A stretch of 64,000 bases of DNA, from assembly GCA_015680685.1 (NCBI GenBank), contig MNCI01006819.1, positions 80,774 through 144,773 on the forward strand. Reading direction: 5' to 3'. The position numbers and the translations under genes are program-made. Within the stretch, counting starts at the first letter, position 1. The number at the start of each line of letters is the position of its first letter. This document shows, piece by piece, positions 31,593 through 43,622 of the stretch. This DNA is from Gnetum montanum. Lineage: Eukaryota > Streptophyta > Gnetopsida > Gnetales > Gnetaceae. Under the pieces are notes generated by a model. The model ran no database searches and was not told the origin of the DNA. It saw only the letters and a program-made list of their open reading frames with translations.

Positions 31593-34500
31593 TCAAGTAT
31601 AGTACAACTTCAAGTACAAGTGGTTACTAGGATTGACAAACTCATTGTCATCTAGATTAGCAAGCTTGAAGGCTCTGTTGTTGTATGCCTTTATGACCAA
31701 GAAAGGCCCTTCCCAATTAGTTGAGAACTTGTCCGCGGGCTCATGAATGACTTTGAGGATCAAGTCTTCCTTCTTGATTAGGTGTTGATGTTGATTGTGA
31801 TGGTGCTTTTGCTATTTCTTTTCTTGGTACCACTCAATGCAATCAAGTGTTTGCATGTGCTCCTCCTCTACAGAGTTGAGGTTGATGGTTCTCAACTCAT
31901 TGTTTTGAACCTCATTAATGAAGCTTGAGAGGATCATGTAGAGTAATGGGACCTACAATTCAAGAGGCAACATTACTTCAGATCCATACACAAGAGTATA
32001 TGGCATCTTACCTATTGTTGTTTTGCATGTCGTATGGTAGACCCATAGCACATAGGCTAGTTTTTCATGCCATCATCGCTTGCTATTGTTAAGCATTATC
32101 TTTAGAAGGTTGGCGATGATCTTGTTTTTAGCCTTCGCTTGACCATTCACTTGTGGGTAGTATGGTGATGAGAAGGAATGTTTAATGCTAAAGTCTTTGT
32201 AAAAGGCTTTTTGTTTCTACACTGCTAAATTGTGGCCTATTTTCTGTGACTATATTCATGGGAAGACCAAATTAGGTCACTATGTTATCCAGGATGAATT
32301 TGCAAACTTGTTGTGATGTTGCATTCCTAAGGGAAATGGCTTCAATCCACTTTGTGAAATATTCAATTGCAATAATGATGAAGCTATGTCTTATGGAATA
32401 TTTAGGTGTTATATACCCTATGATATTCAACCCCCAACATTGGAATGACCACATGATTTATGTAGTATGTAGTTCAATGGGCAGCACATGCATTAGGTTA
32501 TCATGGCGTTGACACATGTCACATGTCCTGACCTTGGAGAAGTAATTGTGCTCCATGTTATGCCAATAGTAACCTAGATGTATGATTTTTGTTGCCATTG
32601 CTCTAGGGGTTATATGGCCTCCACATAGTCCCTCATGGATTTGATTGACGATCTTTTATGCTTCACTGCCACTAATGCAAGTTAATAGTATTCCATGATA
32701 GGATCTGTGACACAAGGTGCTATCACCTACAAGGATGTGCTACTATGGCGGCTTTCATATCATGTCTTTTTGGGCAGAAGTTAGATTTTGTGGGGGATCT
32801 CCTTGTTGGAGGTATGCCTTAATATTGTCATACCACTTTTGGGCATGGGCTATGTTTATGGATGCAATGCTTGTTGTGTGAGTTATAGGTTCAGTGCAAT
32901 CCACTATTGAAGCAGGAAAAGCAGAAAACATGTTTGGTGCTATGCTGTAGGTTAAAGTAGCTAATGCATCAACTATGGAATTTTCATTTTGGGGGATATG
33001 CTTGACATCCATGGTTACAAATTGCTTGAGCATGTGGTTTTCCAAATCACAATAAGGTTGTAAATGTTGTGCCTTACAAGCGTAAACCTCTGTGACTTGG
33101 TTGGTGAGTAGTTGTGAATCACCTTGAACTTCTATGTTTTGGATTCCTAACTCTTGGGTTGCTAAGACACCTCTAAGGAGACCTTCATACTCCACCACAT
33201 TGTTTGTACAAGGAAATGTGAAGTGATATGCAAAGGGTTAGATCTCCCTAGAGGGGAATGTGATAACAGTAGCAGCACTACCACCTTGTGTGGTTGAAGC
33301 ACTAACAAAGTGTAAAATAGCCTCAAAGTTTGTGGGTACTTGACTTATACTATTGACATGCTCATCCAGAAATTCTAGATCAATTGTTGTTGGATCATCT
33401 ATAGGTGAAGCTGTGGGTTGTGTGGCTATTGTTGATTTTTTCTAGATGTTTGTAATATATAGCTCAAGGCAAACTCTGTGGTTATTACCTTCCATCGTGT
33501 TATTCTACTACTTTCATATATATTCATTGTAATTGCCTAAAGTACATTGCTTTTGTAGATAACATTAACTTGACTACAGAAAAGGTAGTGTCTCCATTTT
33601 TTGAGTGCAAAGACTAAGGCAAGATAGTTCTTCTTCACATCATTGTATTTTGCATCATGGATTACTAGTGCATGGCTTAAGTAGTAAACAGGGACCTTAG
33701 AACCATCATATTGCTTTTGGAAAAGTAGAGAAGCAATGGATGTATCTAAGGTTGCAAGGTAAATGTGGAAAGGTTTGTCTCCTTGTGGAGGATAGACTGT
33801 TAGAAGTTGAGACAACTCCTTTTTTTAAGTTGTCAAATGCCTCTTGGCATTGAGCTATCCACTCAAAGTGGACCCCCTTTTTGAGAAAATGTTGCATTGG
33901 CTGCAACTTGTCAGTTAACCTTGCGATAAACCTACATATGAATTGTAATCTACATTGTAACCTATGTAACTCCTTAAGGTTTTTTGGTGGTGCTAGGTTG
34001 GTAATAGCCTTAACCTTGTTGGGGTCTATGTGTATGCTTGCTTCTGATACTATGAAGCCTAGCATGTGACCGATTTTGATGTCAAAGACATAATTTTTGG
34101 AATTTAGCCTAAGTTCATGTCTAAGGCAACATTTGAGGACATGGTCCAAGTCATCTACATGGTCATGAGGAAACTTGGACTTAACTGCTATGCTGTCAAC
34201 ATAGCCATTGAGCAAGTCTAATAGATAATCACTAAATATATACATGATCGCACATTGATATGTTGCTCCTATGTTCTTTAGTCCAAAGGGCATCATTATA
34301 TAGTAAAACATTCCCCAAGAGGTCATGAAGTAGTGCTAAGTTGGTGCTCTGGGTTGATTCAGATTTGGTTGTACCTTGAGAACCCATCCATAAAGGACAA
34401 TAAGGCATGACTAGTCATAGTATCGATGAGTTAATCAATACTAGACAATGTAAAATCATCTTTAATGGTTGCCTTGTTTAGGTCCTGAAATTCTATGCAA

Positions 34501-35070
34501 ATGCGTATACTCCCATTTTTCTTAGGGACAACTACAATGATTGAGACCCAAACGATGTAGTCAACTGCTCAGATGAAACCAACTTTGTAAAGCTTAGTGA
34601 TCTCATCACGGATGGGCAATGACACCTTAAGCTTGACTTTACAAGCTCTTTGTTTAATTGGCTTTACGCGAGGATTGAAAATAATGTTGTGTTGTATTAT
34701 ACAAGGGTCTAGGCCCAGCATGTCCTTGTAGGACCATGCAAACACCTTGAAATTATTGCTAAGGACTTTAGAGATGCTTTTTTTTTGGATTTGAGGCTCT
34801 AACAAGAAACTAAGTTTCAATGTTTTCGCCTCACCTTTATATTTTATTATAGGGATTTCTATGAGGGGATCCTTATTCATGTTGCCTACTTCTATGTTTA
34901 GAGCTCTAACTAGATGGTCTGGCCAGTCTAGCGATGTCTCTAGGGATACTACATTTGTGTCATAAGTGAATGGCTCGAAGTCTAGGAGTTTGGTGTTTAT
35001 ATATCTCATGGATTCACCATAAGGTCCAATCAAGACTAAGGGTGAATGAAGACTCTTATATGCATTCATT
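31593..35070 (-). pseudogene. pol: pol polyprotein remnant of element C
   Basis: A degraded pol. Coding order on the minus strand: N-terminus (34,569-35,070, MNAYKSLHSPLVL, then HNIIFNPRVKPIKQRA), RT (33,706-34,560, with FSDYLLDLLNGYVDSIAVKS, so the second Asp of YVDD is Ser), the gypsy RNase H relic (33,537-33,815), the archaeal-type RNase H (32,755-33,330, with MVEYEGLLRGVLA), a linker, integrase (WGLNIIG and IEYFTKWIEA at 32,272-32,454) and the integrase tail to a stop at 31,593. Numerous stops and shifts. The domain set matches A/E, B and D. Confidence 0.8.
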
Positions 35071-35094
35071 TTTATAATTTTGTTCAAGAGATCC

Positions 35095-35102
35095 TGCAAA
35101 AC
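35095..35102 (-). promoter_or_regulatory. Candidate 3' splice site before pol (element C)
   Basis: The minus strand reads TCGTTTTGCAG|GATCTC, 24 nt before the pol ATG. Retention in this most decayed copy is notable. Confidence 0.45.
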
Positions 35103-35615
35103 GACTAGAAAAAATGTTAAGCGGCACTTTTCATAATAAAGAAAAATGCGTAAAATAATGAAGACAATGCCATAAAAACGTAACTAGTTGCGCAGTATGT
35201 AAAGTGATTTTTTGTGATCTCAATTGGCCATAAAATTGCCAATTTAAGGTCGTAGCAAATCATAGACTATGCATGAGACATAGGTTTAAGTAAAGCTTAA
35301 GAGGTTTGAAATATGTGATTGAGCTAAATGTTTATTGGGCAATTAGAAAACATGCAAAAAATTTTCTAAGTATAGGAAGTTGAAAAAGTTGCAAAATTTT
35401 TCTAACTCTGGGTGCTATGCTTGTCCTACATTATGTGCATGACATGGAACATTCTAGGAGGGTGACATGTCCTTTAACCATAAAGGGTATAAATGGAGAT
35501 TTTACGATGGTAAACCTATCATTTTCAACATTAGATCCAATAGTCATCCGAGCATAGTAGCAATAGAGGGAAGCTAGTGCTTGACAAAGGGGAAGCTAGA
35601 GCATAGCAACCAAAG
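35103..35615 (+). promoter_or_regulatory. Divergent intergenic region of C with antisense-gene TATA box
   Basis: No coding frame. One decayed mini-hairpin unit lies near 35,238-35,262. TATAAAT at 35,487-35,493 (GGGTATAAATGGAG) stands about 125 nt before the ATG of the antisense gene, a plausible promoter. A, B and D have weaker GGCTAT(A/T) boxes at roughly the same place. Confidence 0.45.
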
Positions 35616-35734
35616 ATGGTGCACTGAAGTAAACGTAAACACCCTAACCTCACCAACATCGATGAAGGTGAGCATACCTTGAAGCACCTTCCCAGGGCAT
35701 GCATTAAGGACCTCCAGGATAAACCATTGGCCAG
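35616..35734 (+). pseudogene. Antisense gene of element C, exon 1
   Basis: 119 nt from ATG to a GTGAGT donor, the same length as exon 1 in A and D. It encodes a basic peptide with a NIDEGEH segment aligned to KIDEVQ in the other copies. The fourth codon is TGA. Exons 2-5 are not found downstream; a tandem array and unrecognised sequence take their place before exon 6 near 36,760. Confidence 0.55.
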
Positions 35735-36740
35735 GTGAGTTGTTACACTCCACTCTTGTGATTTTTTCTTTTCTAGCTTCCCTACACATTTTGGCCATGG
35801 GCAAGGACTGTTGCTGCTATTGCGGCCACTCTGAGCCATGGCCAGGGATGAGAGGGTACGCAATGCATTTTTTTTATTTTTGTCATTTTTCTTCTTTTTA
35901 TGTAGATGGTTTTGGATGTCCTACATCATAGTGCAGAATGAGGGTTTTTGCAAGGTCCTAAGAGCATAGCGTGGAACAGGGATTTTGGCAACGTCTCATG
36001 CCATAGTATGAGGCAAGGGTTTCTAGCATCCCATGTTGTAGCGCAAGATCTCATGCCATAGCCTAGAATAAGGGTTCTTAGCACCCTACACCACGATGTG
36101 GGAAATGATTTTCTATGCATCCCGCACCATAGCATGGTACAAGGGTTTCTGCACATCCTACACCATAATGCAGAATAGAAGGTTTTTGGGCATCTTGCTT
36201 TGTAGCGCAAAACATGGGTTTGAGCGTTTCATGTCGTGGTGCAGAACAAGGTAGCTCGAGATGATGTTAGAGCATAACGGTTGGGGAGAGGTGACTAAAA
36301 GTCACATTCGTCATGTTAGGGTGTCCTTGAAAGCATGACAAATAGAAAAATTTTGAAACTGCTATGCTCAACATTTAGAAAAATTTGAAAAATTTTGGCC
36401 AGTCATTACGCTTTGCGGAGAGCGTAACCAACACTTGGAAAAATTTTAAGTTTGAAGATGTCATGCTTTGTGGGGAATGTAACTAACAAGTTTTATATAT
36501 ATTTTTAAATTGTAATGCTTGGAAAAAATGTGAGTGTTAGTGTTGTGCCTTGTTGGAAACTAGGCACGTTAAATGGGGACGCCAACATCCCACTCCCCTA
36601 GGGCTTGGGGGAAGTCTAATTATGTTGAATGTAATTAATTTTTGATTTTTAGTTTATGCATTTTTTTTGTGTTTTGAGAGTTTTTTGATGGTAATAAAGG
36701 GCCTTATGTTGTAGTGGCCAATGCTTCTGTTGAACATTCG
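35735..36740 (+). other. Unrecognised stretch of C in place of antisense exons 2-5
   Basis: Contains the 36-bp tandem array (35,929-36,245), a few TTACGCT/AGCGTAA words near 36,405-36,430, and AT-rich sequence. A piece at 36,570-36,640 (GACGCCAACATCCCACTCCC, CTTGGGGGAAGT) is not recognised. No coding frame is supported. Confidence 0.4.
35929..36245 (+). repeat. 36-bp tandem array in element C
   Basis: About nine diverged units of roughly 36 bp, consensus near CATGCCATAGCGCAGAA followed by CAAGGGTTTCTGCACATC. It is absent from the other elements. The AGCG and AGGGTTT words resemble the intron 1 stem-loop segment of A/E and B, so it may be an expansion of that. Confidence 0.65.
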
Positions 36741-37944
36741 GCATAAACCTCCACCTTCCGTAGATGATTGTGGGTGAAAACTCTAGATAAGTTCACCTTT
36801 ATGCAAGGTGTGGTGGATGATATGATAGATTGCCTTAAACAAACAGACCCTAAGATTGGTATGTTTATTTTATTGTCATTATCTCTTTTATTTTGTTTAT
36901 TGGGCTAGCTTTCTTGTTTATTTTATGGCTAATGTTTTACCACTTATTATTGGAATGACAGGCTTTTGACTCAAATGGGACTCAAATAGAGCAGTCCAAG
37001 TCGACACCATACCTGAGTTTGCCCCTCAAGGTGGAGCAGGTGTCTCATTGCATATACAACGTGGCAAGCAAGTGCACACTATACTCTACATGTGTGTTGT
37101 GGAAGTGCAAGTGTGTAAATGAGAAGCTGTGAAAGTAAGTGCAAGAGTTTCGAAAAAAGGAGGTGAACCAGGTGGTAAGACTATAGGACCTATAGTCACG
37201 TTATGAATTCCTGGAAACATGAGACAAATTAGATAGAAATTGGCACATGATTGAAATTAATTACACCATATATTGGTTAGTTGTTTAGGGTAAAAACGAG
37301 GCCACCTGGGAGGTTATCAAACAACAATTGTAGATGGACCTCTTGGCTAGAAAGAACCAAGATTGGAAGGATTACAGTGCAAAGTTGTATGAATGAGGAC
37401 AAATGCAAAAGAATCATAAACATCACTATGAGCTAAAGCATGAAGCCTATCACAAGAAATATAGGGATGAGTCTATGGAGAATCAATGCGTAGAGATTTT
37501 CCTTGATGTAATTAGTGCAAAATAGTCTTACAAATTGTTTGCAAGAAATGTATTGGTTAGTGAGTCCATGAAGTGAGAGATCACTGTTCCTTCCAAAAAG
37601 GTAACTTTTGCAATGTTTTTTCCAGGGCCATCCACATGGATAGCCATGGAGAAAGGGAAAATCCTCATGGGTGTTGATTTTGGTAAGGAGGACTAGACAC
37701 ACATGTCGAAGGATGAAATCCTCCAACACTTAGAGGCTAGCCTTGACAAGATGCCCCTAGACATGGATGCAGGCCTTTCTCAAGTTGGTTTAACTTACTT
37801 TATTATTGTCTGTTTTATTATAATTCTACATGTTATCTCATTTATTGACTGGCTGTATTGTTTCATTTTTATTTGATGTAGGATCCATGTGAGGGTGTGG
37901 GACCCAATGAAGTAGTGGATGGAGAGGAAGGGGATGAGCCTTAG
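36741..37944 (+). pseudogene. Antisense gene of element C, exons 6-8
   Basis: Exon 6 (to 36,857, DKFTFMQGVVDDMIDCL then a GTATGT donor), exon 7 (36,962 to about 37,783) and exon 8 (37,882-37,944, short, ending at TAG after GDEP). Exon 7 aligns to the coiled-coil-like exon of B and D (CTLYSTCVLWKCKCVNE, later FFPGPSTWIAMEKGKI) and has several stops. Exon 8 is shorter than in B or D. Convergent with protease across the type II array. Confidence 0.6.
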
Positions 37945-38159
37945 CCCCCCATCACACATTCCAATTTGAAATGCTAAAAATGTAGCCCTGCTATCAGGCG
38001 ATTTTGTGTCTTTTTGAATATTTCATTTTGTTGATGTAATTTTGGACTATGTATTTTATTAATGATTTAATGAAGATATGATAGTTATTTGCTTCTCATC
38101 TTGTTATTTCTTCATGTAATAATGTGATAATTTTAACTTATGATTTGATTAATGCAATT

Positions 38160-38400
38160 AGGCTCCTTGCCAGCCCCATGCTATTTTAAGGCCATGGTAG
38201 TAGGGTCATCGCTAGTTCAAGGCCATTTTGGGCCATCGCTAGTTTAAGGTCATTCAGGTTGTTGCTAGTTTAAGGCCATTTTGGGTCATTACTTAAAGGG
38301 AGTTGGTTGCCCGTTTTAGGCCTTGGCGGGCCATGCGATAGTTTAAGGCCTTTTCAAGCTGCATGGTAGTTTGAGGCCTTTCTAGGCCTCATTTTTTTTT
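38160..38400 (+). repeat. Type II mini-hairpin array of element C
   Basis: Six or seven units, for example CTAGTTTAAGGTCATTCAGG, TTTTAGGCC-TTGGCG-GGCC and AGTTTAAGGCCTTTTCAAGC. It occupies the convergent border between antisense gene and protease. Confidence 0.65.
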
Positions 38401-38520
38401 GAGAAAGAAAGCTAAATTAAATCATAACTAATGCATGATGCAAACAATAATGCAAATTGTAATTGTAAAGACAAAGGGACAAAAAACAAGTTGGATAGGT
38501 AAGCGAAATAGGGACACAGC

Positions 38521-41500
38521 CTAGTTGTGTAGATGCTTCCTAATCCAATTTGGGTTAAGTGGTGCATAAGGCCTAGAAGGCATGAGACGGTACTCCCCTA
38601 GACCCTCGTCTATTGCTGAAAAGGGCAATTCTACCCATAGAGATTCCTCATGGAGGTCACTTGTCTTGTTTGCTTGCTTGACATTGACCAAACAACATTA
38701 ACTTTCATCAGAAATGGGTGGAGTATCTTCAGAGAACTCTACCTTCAACCCTTGTTCAGTGTCTATGTTGTTGATGGTTGGAGGGGCTACGTTATCACCA
38801 AAGATCATCACTTGTCCACCTTCGTAGGACAAGTCGATCTCTTGGTGGATAGGTGAAGAAATGGCTCATAGCTGGGCTAACTAAGACCTCCCTAGGATTA
38901 GGTTGAATCTAGGCATTTGTTCAACCATGATGAACTCAGCATTAGTGGGGAATTGCTCCCCTACCATGAAATCTATCATGATTGTCCCCTTAACAGCCAT
39001 ACATGCTCCATTAAAATACTTTAAACATGTCGCTATTGTTAGCCTGATGTGATTCACTAGGTTAAGATTGTCAATGATGTGGAATGGGATGACATTGGTT
39101 GTTGCCCCATCATCCATGTGCACCCTGTGAATCTTGTATTGACCCACGTAAATTGTTACAAACATGGGTGCAATGGTTACTTGATCCTTTTTAGGATCAA
39201 CTTTGATTGCTTCATCGCAAAAGGTCAAGGGTGTTGACCTTGGCTCTTTGGTTACAGGCAGGAGCATTATGGCATGGATAGCGTTTTCATTTTCCAGCAT
39301 GTCTTCCTTAACAGGGATAGATGCCAACATGCGAACCAAGGCTTCATGATGAGTGGGGAAGGACATGATCAAATCGTACAGGCTCAATGTTGTGTTTTTC
39401 TATTTTAGGATCTATTTGACTTATGCTAACGCATCCAAAAAATATTTTTCACCATTTGGTGTTTTGGTGGTCTTTATCTCCTCCATGTGTCCTAGGAGGA
39501 AAATCTCCTAAGAAGGAGATTTGGCTTTTGGTTCGGCCATGTGTCTTCAAACCTCAACATTTGTCTATCTACTATTTATTTTGGCATTAGTGGCTTGAGA
39601 AGATGAGGCCATAGGTACGGCTAATAAGGGAGTCGGCTTAGGAGGACCTAGCTCCATCCATTCCCTAGCCATCTTGTTAGCCATACACTCATCATGTCTC
39701 CTTGGATGGGCAGGTCATGATGTAGTCTCCACCACTGGACCCCATGCAGGTGGGGGATCTATATGCTTTTAACACCCTAATGATGAACAGTGTCTAGGTT
39801 GCCATTGCTGCAACATGCTGTAGGGTCCTAACCACAAAGGGTTTCATGGGTACCTGAGGTGGTGCCTTGATGACAAAGGGGGCCTATGACCTAGTTGAAA
39901 TTAAGGCCCCAGTGTCACTAGAGGGCACACAAACTACAAATGGTTCATGCACTAGTTTTGCATCATCCTCAACGCTAATAGCATTGATGGTATAACTCAT
40001 CCCACTAGTGTTTAGTGGGTCTTTCTAGACCTTCATGGACTGGTTCTTCTGTCGGATAGGATTACTTTCATTAAGGACTAGCTTCCCTTGATCAATTATG
40101 CATTGAATTTCATCCTTCAACTCTAAGTAGTAATTTTTGTCGTGGCCATGCAATTGATGGTAGTTGCAGAACTAATCCAGTCTAAAGTTCTTAGGTACTA
40201 GAGGCTCATTTGGCATAGCCGTGGAAGGGTTTTGGAGGACCTCATAGTACCTCTTGTGGCATTTGCGTGCATCCTCTAACATTTGTTTGTGCTGAATGCA
40301 CCCAGCACTAAGCAATTGATCCAAAAGCTTTGATAGCTTGATTGGTAAGGGGGTGTACTTTGAGAAATCCTTATGTTCAAAGTTTGACCTTTGGGGAGCT
40401 TGCCCCATAGCTACCAATGAAGCAGGTTGGTTGGTTCCTACATTGCTAGAACCCAATGCTTTGTTGTTGGCCAAGGCTTTAGGTTCCTTGGTAGTTGGCT
40501 TGTTGTTGTTGGGTTTGGCTTCATCAACCACAACTACGATAATCATTATGGCCTTTTCCTTTTCTTTTTCTTTCTTTGCATGCACATTTTTGTAGGCCAC
40601 ATAGGTTAGGTCCCTACTAGCTTTCAACATGTTCTGTATGCTCTTTGTTTGGGAAAAATCTTAGCTAAGAGAATGTGAGACCAAGTAGTATAGCTTTGAT
40701 TTGATGAAATCATTTACTAGGCCCTTGAAAATGGCTAGCATGTGGGTTTTAGCTATTGGCTTATAAATCTCATTAAGGGAGGCACTCCAACATTGTATGA
40801 ATTTTTGTATTGGTTCCAGTGCTCCTTGTTTAATGTTGATCAATTGGTCTACTGTGAGCTTAGGCTTTAAGTTGTACTTGAAGAGGGTTACGAATTGGCT
40901 CAACAACTCCTCTAGAGTTGAAATGGAAGCTCTAGGGAGTGCACAGTACCAATCGAGAGCTTTGCTAGTTAGAGACATGGAAAAAATGTGTATGATGACA
41001 TGTGGCCATGCTTGTAATAGTAAGCACTTAAAATGGAAAGTAACCAAGTGAGAATTGGGGTCACCCTCACCATTGTATTTTGTGAATTAGGATAGTTGGA
41101 CCCCAGGAGGAAATGTTAGCAGAGGGACAATAGGGCTAATGGGATCATCTTGGTAGAAGTCCATTACATGAAACATTTCTGAGATGGCCACTTTAATCCA
41201 TCTAAACTCTTCTATAAGAGTTTGGATGAGTTGGAAGGCTTGGTCAAAACTCAGAGATGTCGTAGAGGGTTGCATTGGCTATGTTGTTGAGAATGCCATC
41301 AAAGTGGCCCATAGCCCTATTGTGGGCTATGCCACCATGTGTAAGTTTGTTGTTGTGTATACTGCAGCATGTGTTACAATTGTATGGGGGGTACAGAGGT
41401 TACAGCCCACTACATGTTTGAGGATAAGGTTGTTGTTGGTGGTGGACCTAAGATGGTTGGGATGACAAGAATGTGACTTGTCTATGGCTGTTATATGGGC

Positions 41501-41743
41501 ATGGTGTGCACATGTGGTAGTGTTGGTGTCATAGATGCTAGCTATGAAGGTTGAATAGACTATGAAGAAATGAAAATGGGGAAGGAAGCAGAAGGCCCTA
41601 CACTTTGTTGTGTAGGTAGGACTTGGTGGCTAGTCACCATTGGTGAAGACTTGGACTGTGGCAGTGTCACGGTTGCCTCAAAGAAGGAAAAGGATTATGA
41701 CTGGTGTGGCATGAAAATGGAGGGGGGTTGTTAGACTAAGATG
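38521..41743 (-). pseudogene. gag-pro: Protease and most of gag of element C, cut by element D
   Basis: Coding order on the minus strand: gag core (41,087-41,275 and 40,661-41,047, ALDWYCALPRASISTLEELLSQF), a basic Lys-rich stretch (40,172-40,630), a decayed CX2H segment near 40,150, a linker, and protease (38,881-39,387, MDDGATTNVIP and FNLILGRS) ending at a TAG at 38,521. The gag N-terminus continues at 60,034-60,476 on the far side of element D. Stops are frequent. Confidence 0.75.
41739..41743. repeat. Left target-site duplication of element D
   Basis: AGATG, repeated at 60,029-60,033 directly after the 3' LTR. Confidence 0.9.
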
Positions 41744-43373
41744 TGAAACACCGTGGAAATTGCGGATTGGCCTAAGGCGAAGATTCAAAATTCAGGCAAA
41801 AGCTTGCAGCAGAAATCCAAAAGGCAAAACAATGCAAAAGGGCATGCAACATCAAGTCTTCAAATTTCTTTAAAAATTCTAACTTTGTTGCTCCTTATGC
41901 TACATTACGCAGTGTAGCGTCATGTCGCTTAGCGTAATTCTGCGCGATGTAACGAAGGTAGCTTACTGTAGCAATGAAGTCAGTAGAAATTTGGAACTTC
42001 TGCAAATATGACAAGTTTAAGGCCTAAGCAGCGATCTATGACTTGTCGCATATTCCACCAAGTCTTTTGATCAAGAGTATATTCATGCTCCATTATGCAA
42101 AGCAGCATAATGAGCCTCGAAGAAATCAAAATCAACATCAAAAGAAGCACGACAGATTGGTCGCTTTACACTTTATTTCACTACAAAGCGTAAGTAAGCA
42201 TAACACACTGAAACGTTGACCATTTTATGCTCTATTATGCTTTCCAGTGTAAATAAGCATAAAAAATGGCTTGAGTTAACCACTTCTATGCTCTGTAGCA
42301 TAAAGAAGTGTGACACATGTGGAATTCATCACATTACGCTCTGATACGCTACGCAGCGTAAACAAGCGTAATGCAATATAAAGTCTGCTAAGGCAGTACT
42401 AGACATGTACTTGTTATCCATGCACGGTAATATGCTCATCAACGTATCGTAGCATAATCATGAGGCGGTTTTAGCAAGAGTGGTTTACAGTGCAGCTCAC
42501 CCCCAAGACGTAATGTGGCATGACGAACTTTAACATAAAAATTGTCAAGTCAATGGTGTTTTGAAAGTTCAAGACATGTGTCATCAAGACCGTGCCTTCC
42601 CAGATGATGCTGAACTTATAAATACCCCAGTTGATGAAGAAAAATAGAAGGAGCAGAGGGGGAGGGATTTTCTTCTTTTGAAGGACATAAGGCATTATTT
42701 GAGCATTGGCAACGGGAGTGATCAGTCTTCTTGGTGAAAACATTATCCTCTTCATTGGCAATCATTAGCAGCATTAAGCAAAGATTACCCAGAGCAAAAG
42801 GAGCAGATCAGAGATCGAGAGATCATCTGGTACGGTTAGCAAGGTTTATTGATCAGAAATAGTTGATCGATAGACATCTAGGATTGACCTTCCTTGCATT
42901 CCACTTTTGGCTTACGAGGTAGATCAACCTTCATTCTATTCTTCCTTTTAAATAGTTTTCTTGTTGTTTCATGTATGCTTTGCACAAAGATAAGCAAATT
43001 TTGCCATTGGAACGTTGTATGCAATATATTTAGCTTTCGAGTCAAATCATAGATCTTGGAATTACGCATCTTTCCTAAATCTGATCTTCCTTGTCGCGTT
43101 GACGTTATCAGTATTTCAAGATTCTTTACATTGTTTTCTACTCCTTCTACAATTCACTGAATTAATTCTTTTCATGAAATATATATATAATATATACTAT
43201 CACAATATTTGAGAATTTACCAATTAAGTAAGTCCCTGTTTGATCGAACAAGGCCATTCAGGGCACCTCGGATCTGTTTTCTCCAGCACGGCCCTTGCAC
43301 AGATCCATGGTTAAGACTGTGTACATGGATCTTCGCTCGGTATTTCTAGTGACCGACGTTTTCCGTCGTTACA
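41744..43373 (+). repeat. 5' LTR of element D
   Basis: 1,630 bp, TGAAACACCGTG to CCGTCGTTACA. U3 has several TTACGCT/AGCGTAA inverted words (41,890-42,440), the TATA box is at 42,617, and U5 ends in a CGACG-TTTTC-CGTCG hairpin (43,354-43,368). Confidence 0.9.
42617..42624 (+). promoter_or_regulatory. TATA box of 5' LTR D
   Basis: TATAAATA in GAACTTATAAATACCCCAG. The same box is in the 3' LTR at 59,270-59,277. Confidence 0.7.
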
Positions 43374-43379
43374 ATTTTC

Positions 43380-43398
43380 TGGTGCTAGAAGGAGGGCC
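43380..43398 (+). other. Primer binding site of element D
   Basis: TGGTGCTAGAAGGAGGGCC, six bases after the 5' LTR. It agrees with C (TGGCACTAGAAGGAGGGCC) and A/E. The tRNA partner is not identified. Confidence 0.7.
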
Positions 43399-43622
43399 TA
43401 AACCACCGATCCATATTTTACGAGTAACCCTGTAAGCAATTCATACCTACATTCACATAACGTAAACGTAATACCTCTAGGGAAGTTTACGAAATCGTGT
43501 GGTGTAGATTGGTCACAGTAACGATTCCTTTGGAATCCCATAGGGTAGAAAGCCCAATCCTGATTCCATTTTGCCATCTCCTTTTAAATATTTTCATTTG
43601 TTGTTCTCGATCTATCTGAGAG

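Larger units (their letters stand above)
31241..41743 (-). mobile_element. Tat/Ogre-like LTR retrotransposon C, main portion
   Basis: The minus-strand element contains a type I array, pol, an antisense gene remnant (plus), a type II array, protease and gag. Gag is interrupted at 41,743 by element D and resumes at 60,034. The left end is cut by element F. It is almost free of CpG, as expected of the oldest layer. Confidence 0.75.
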
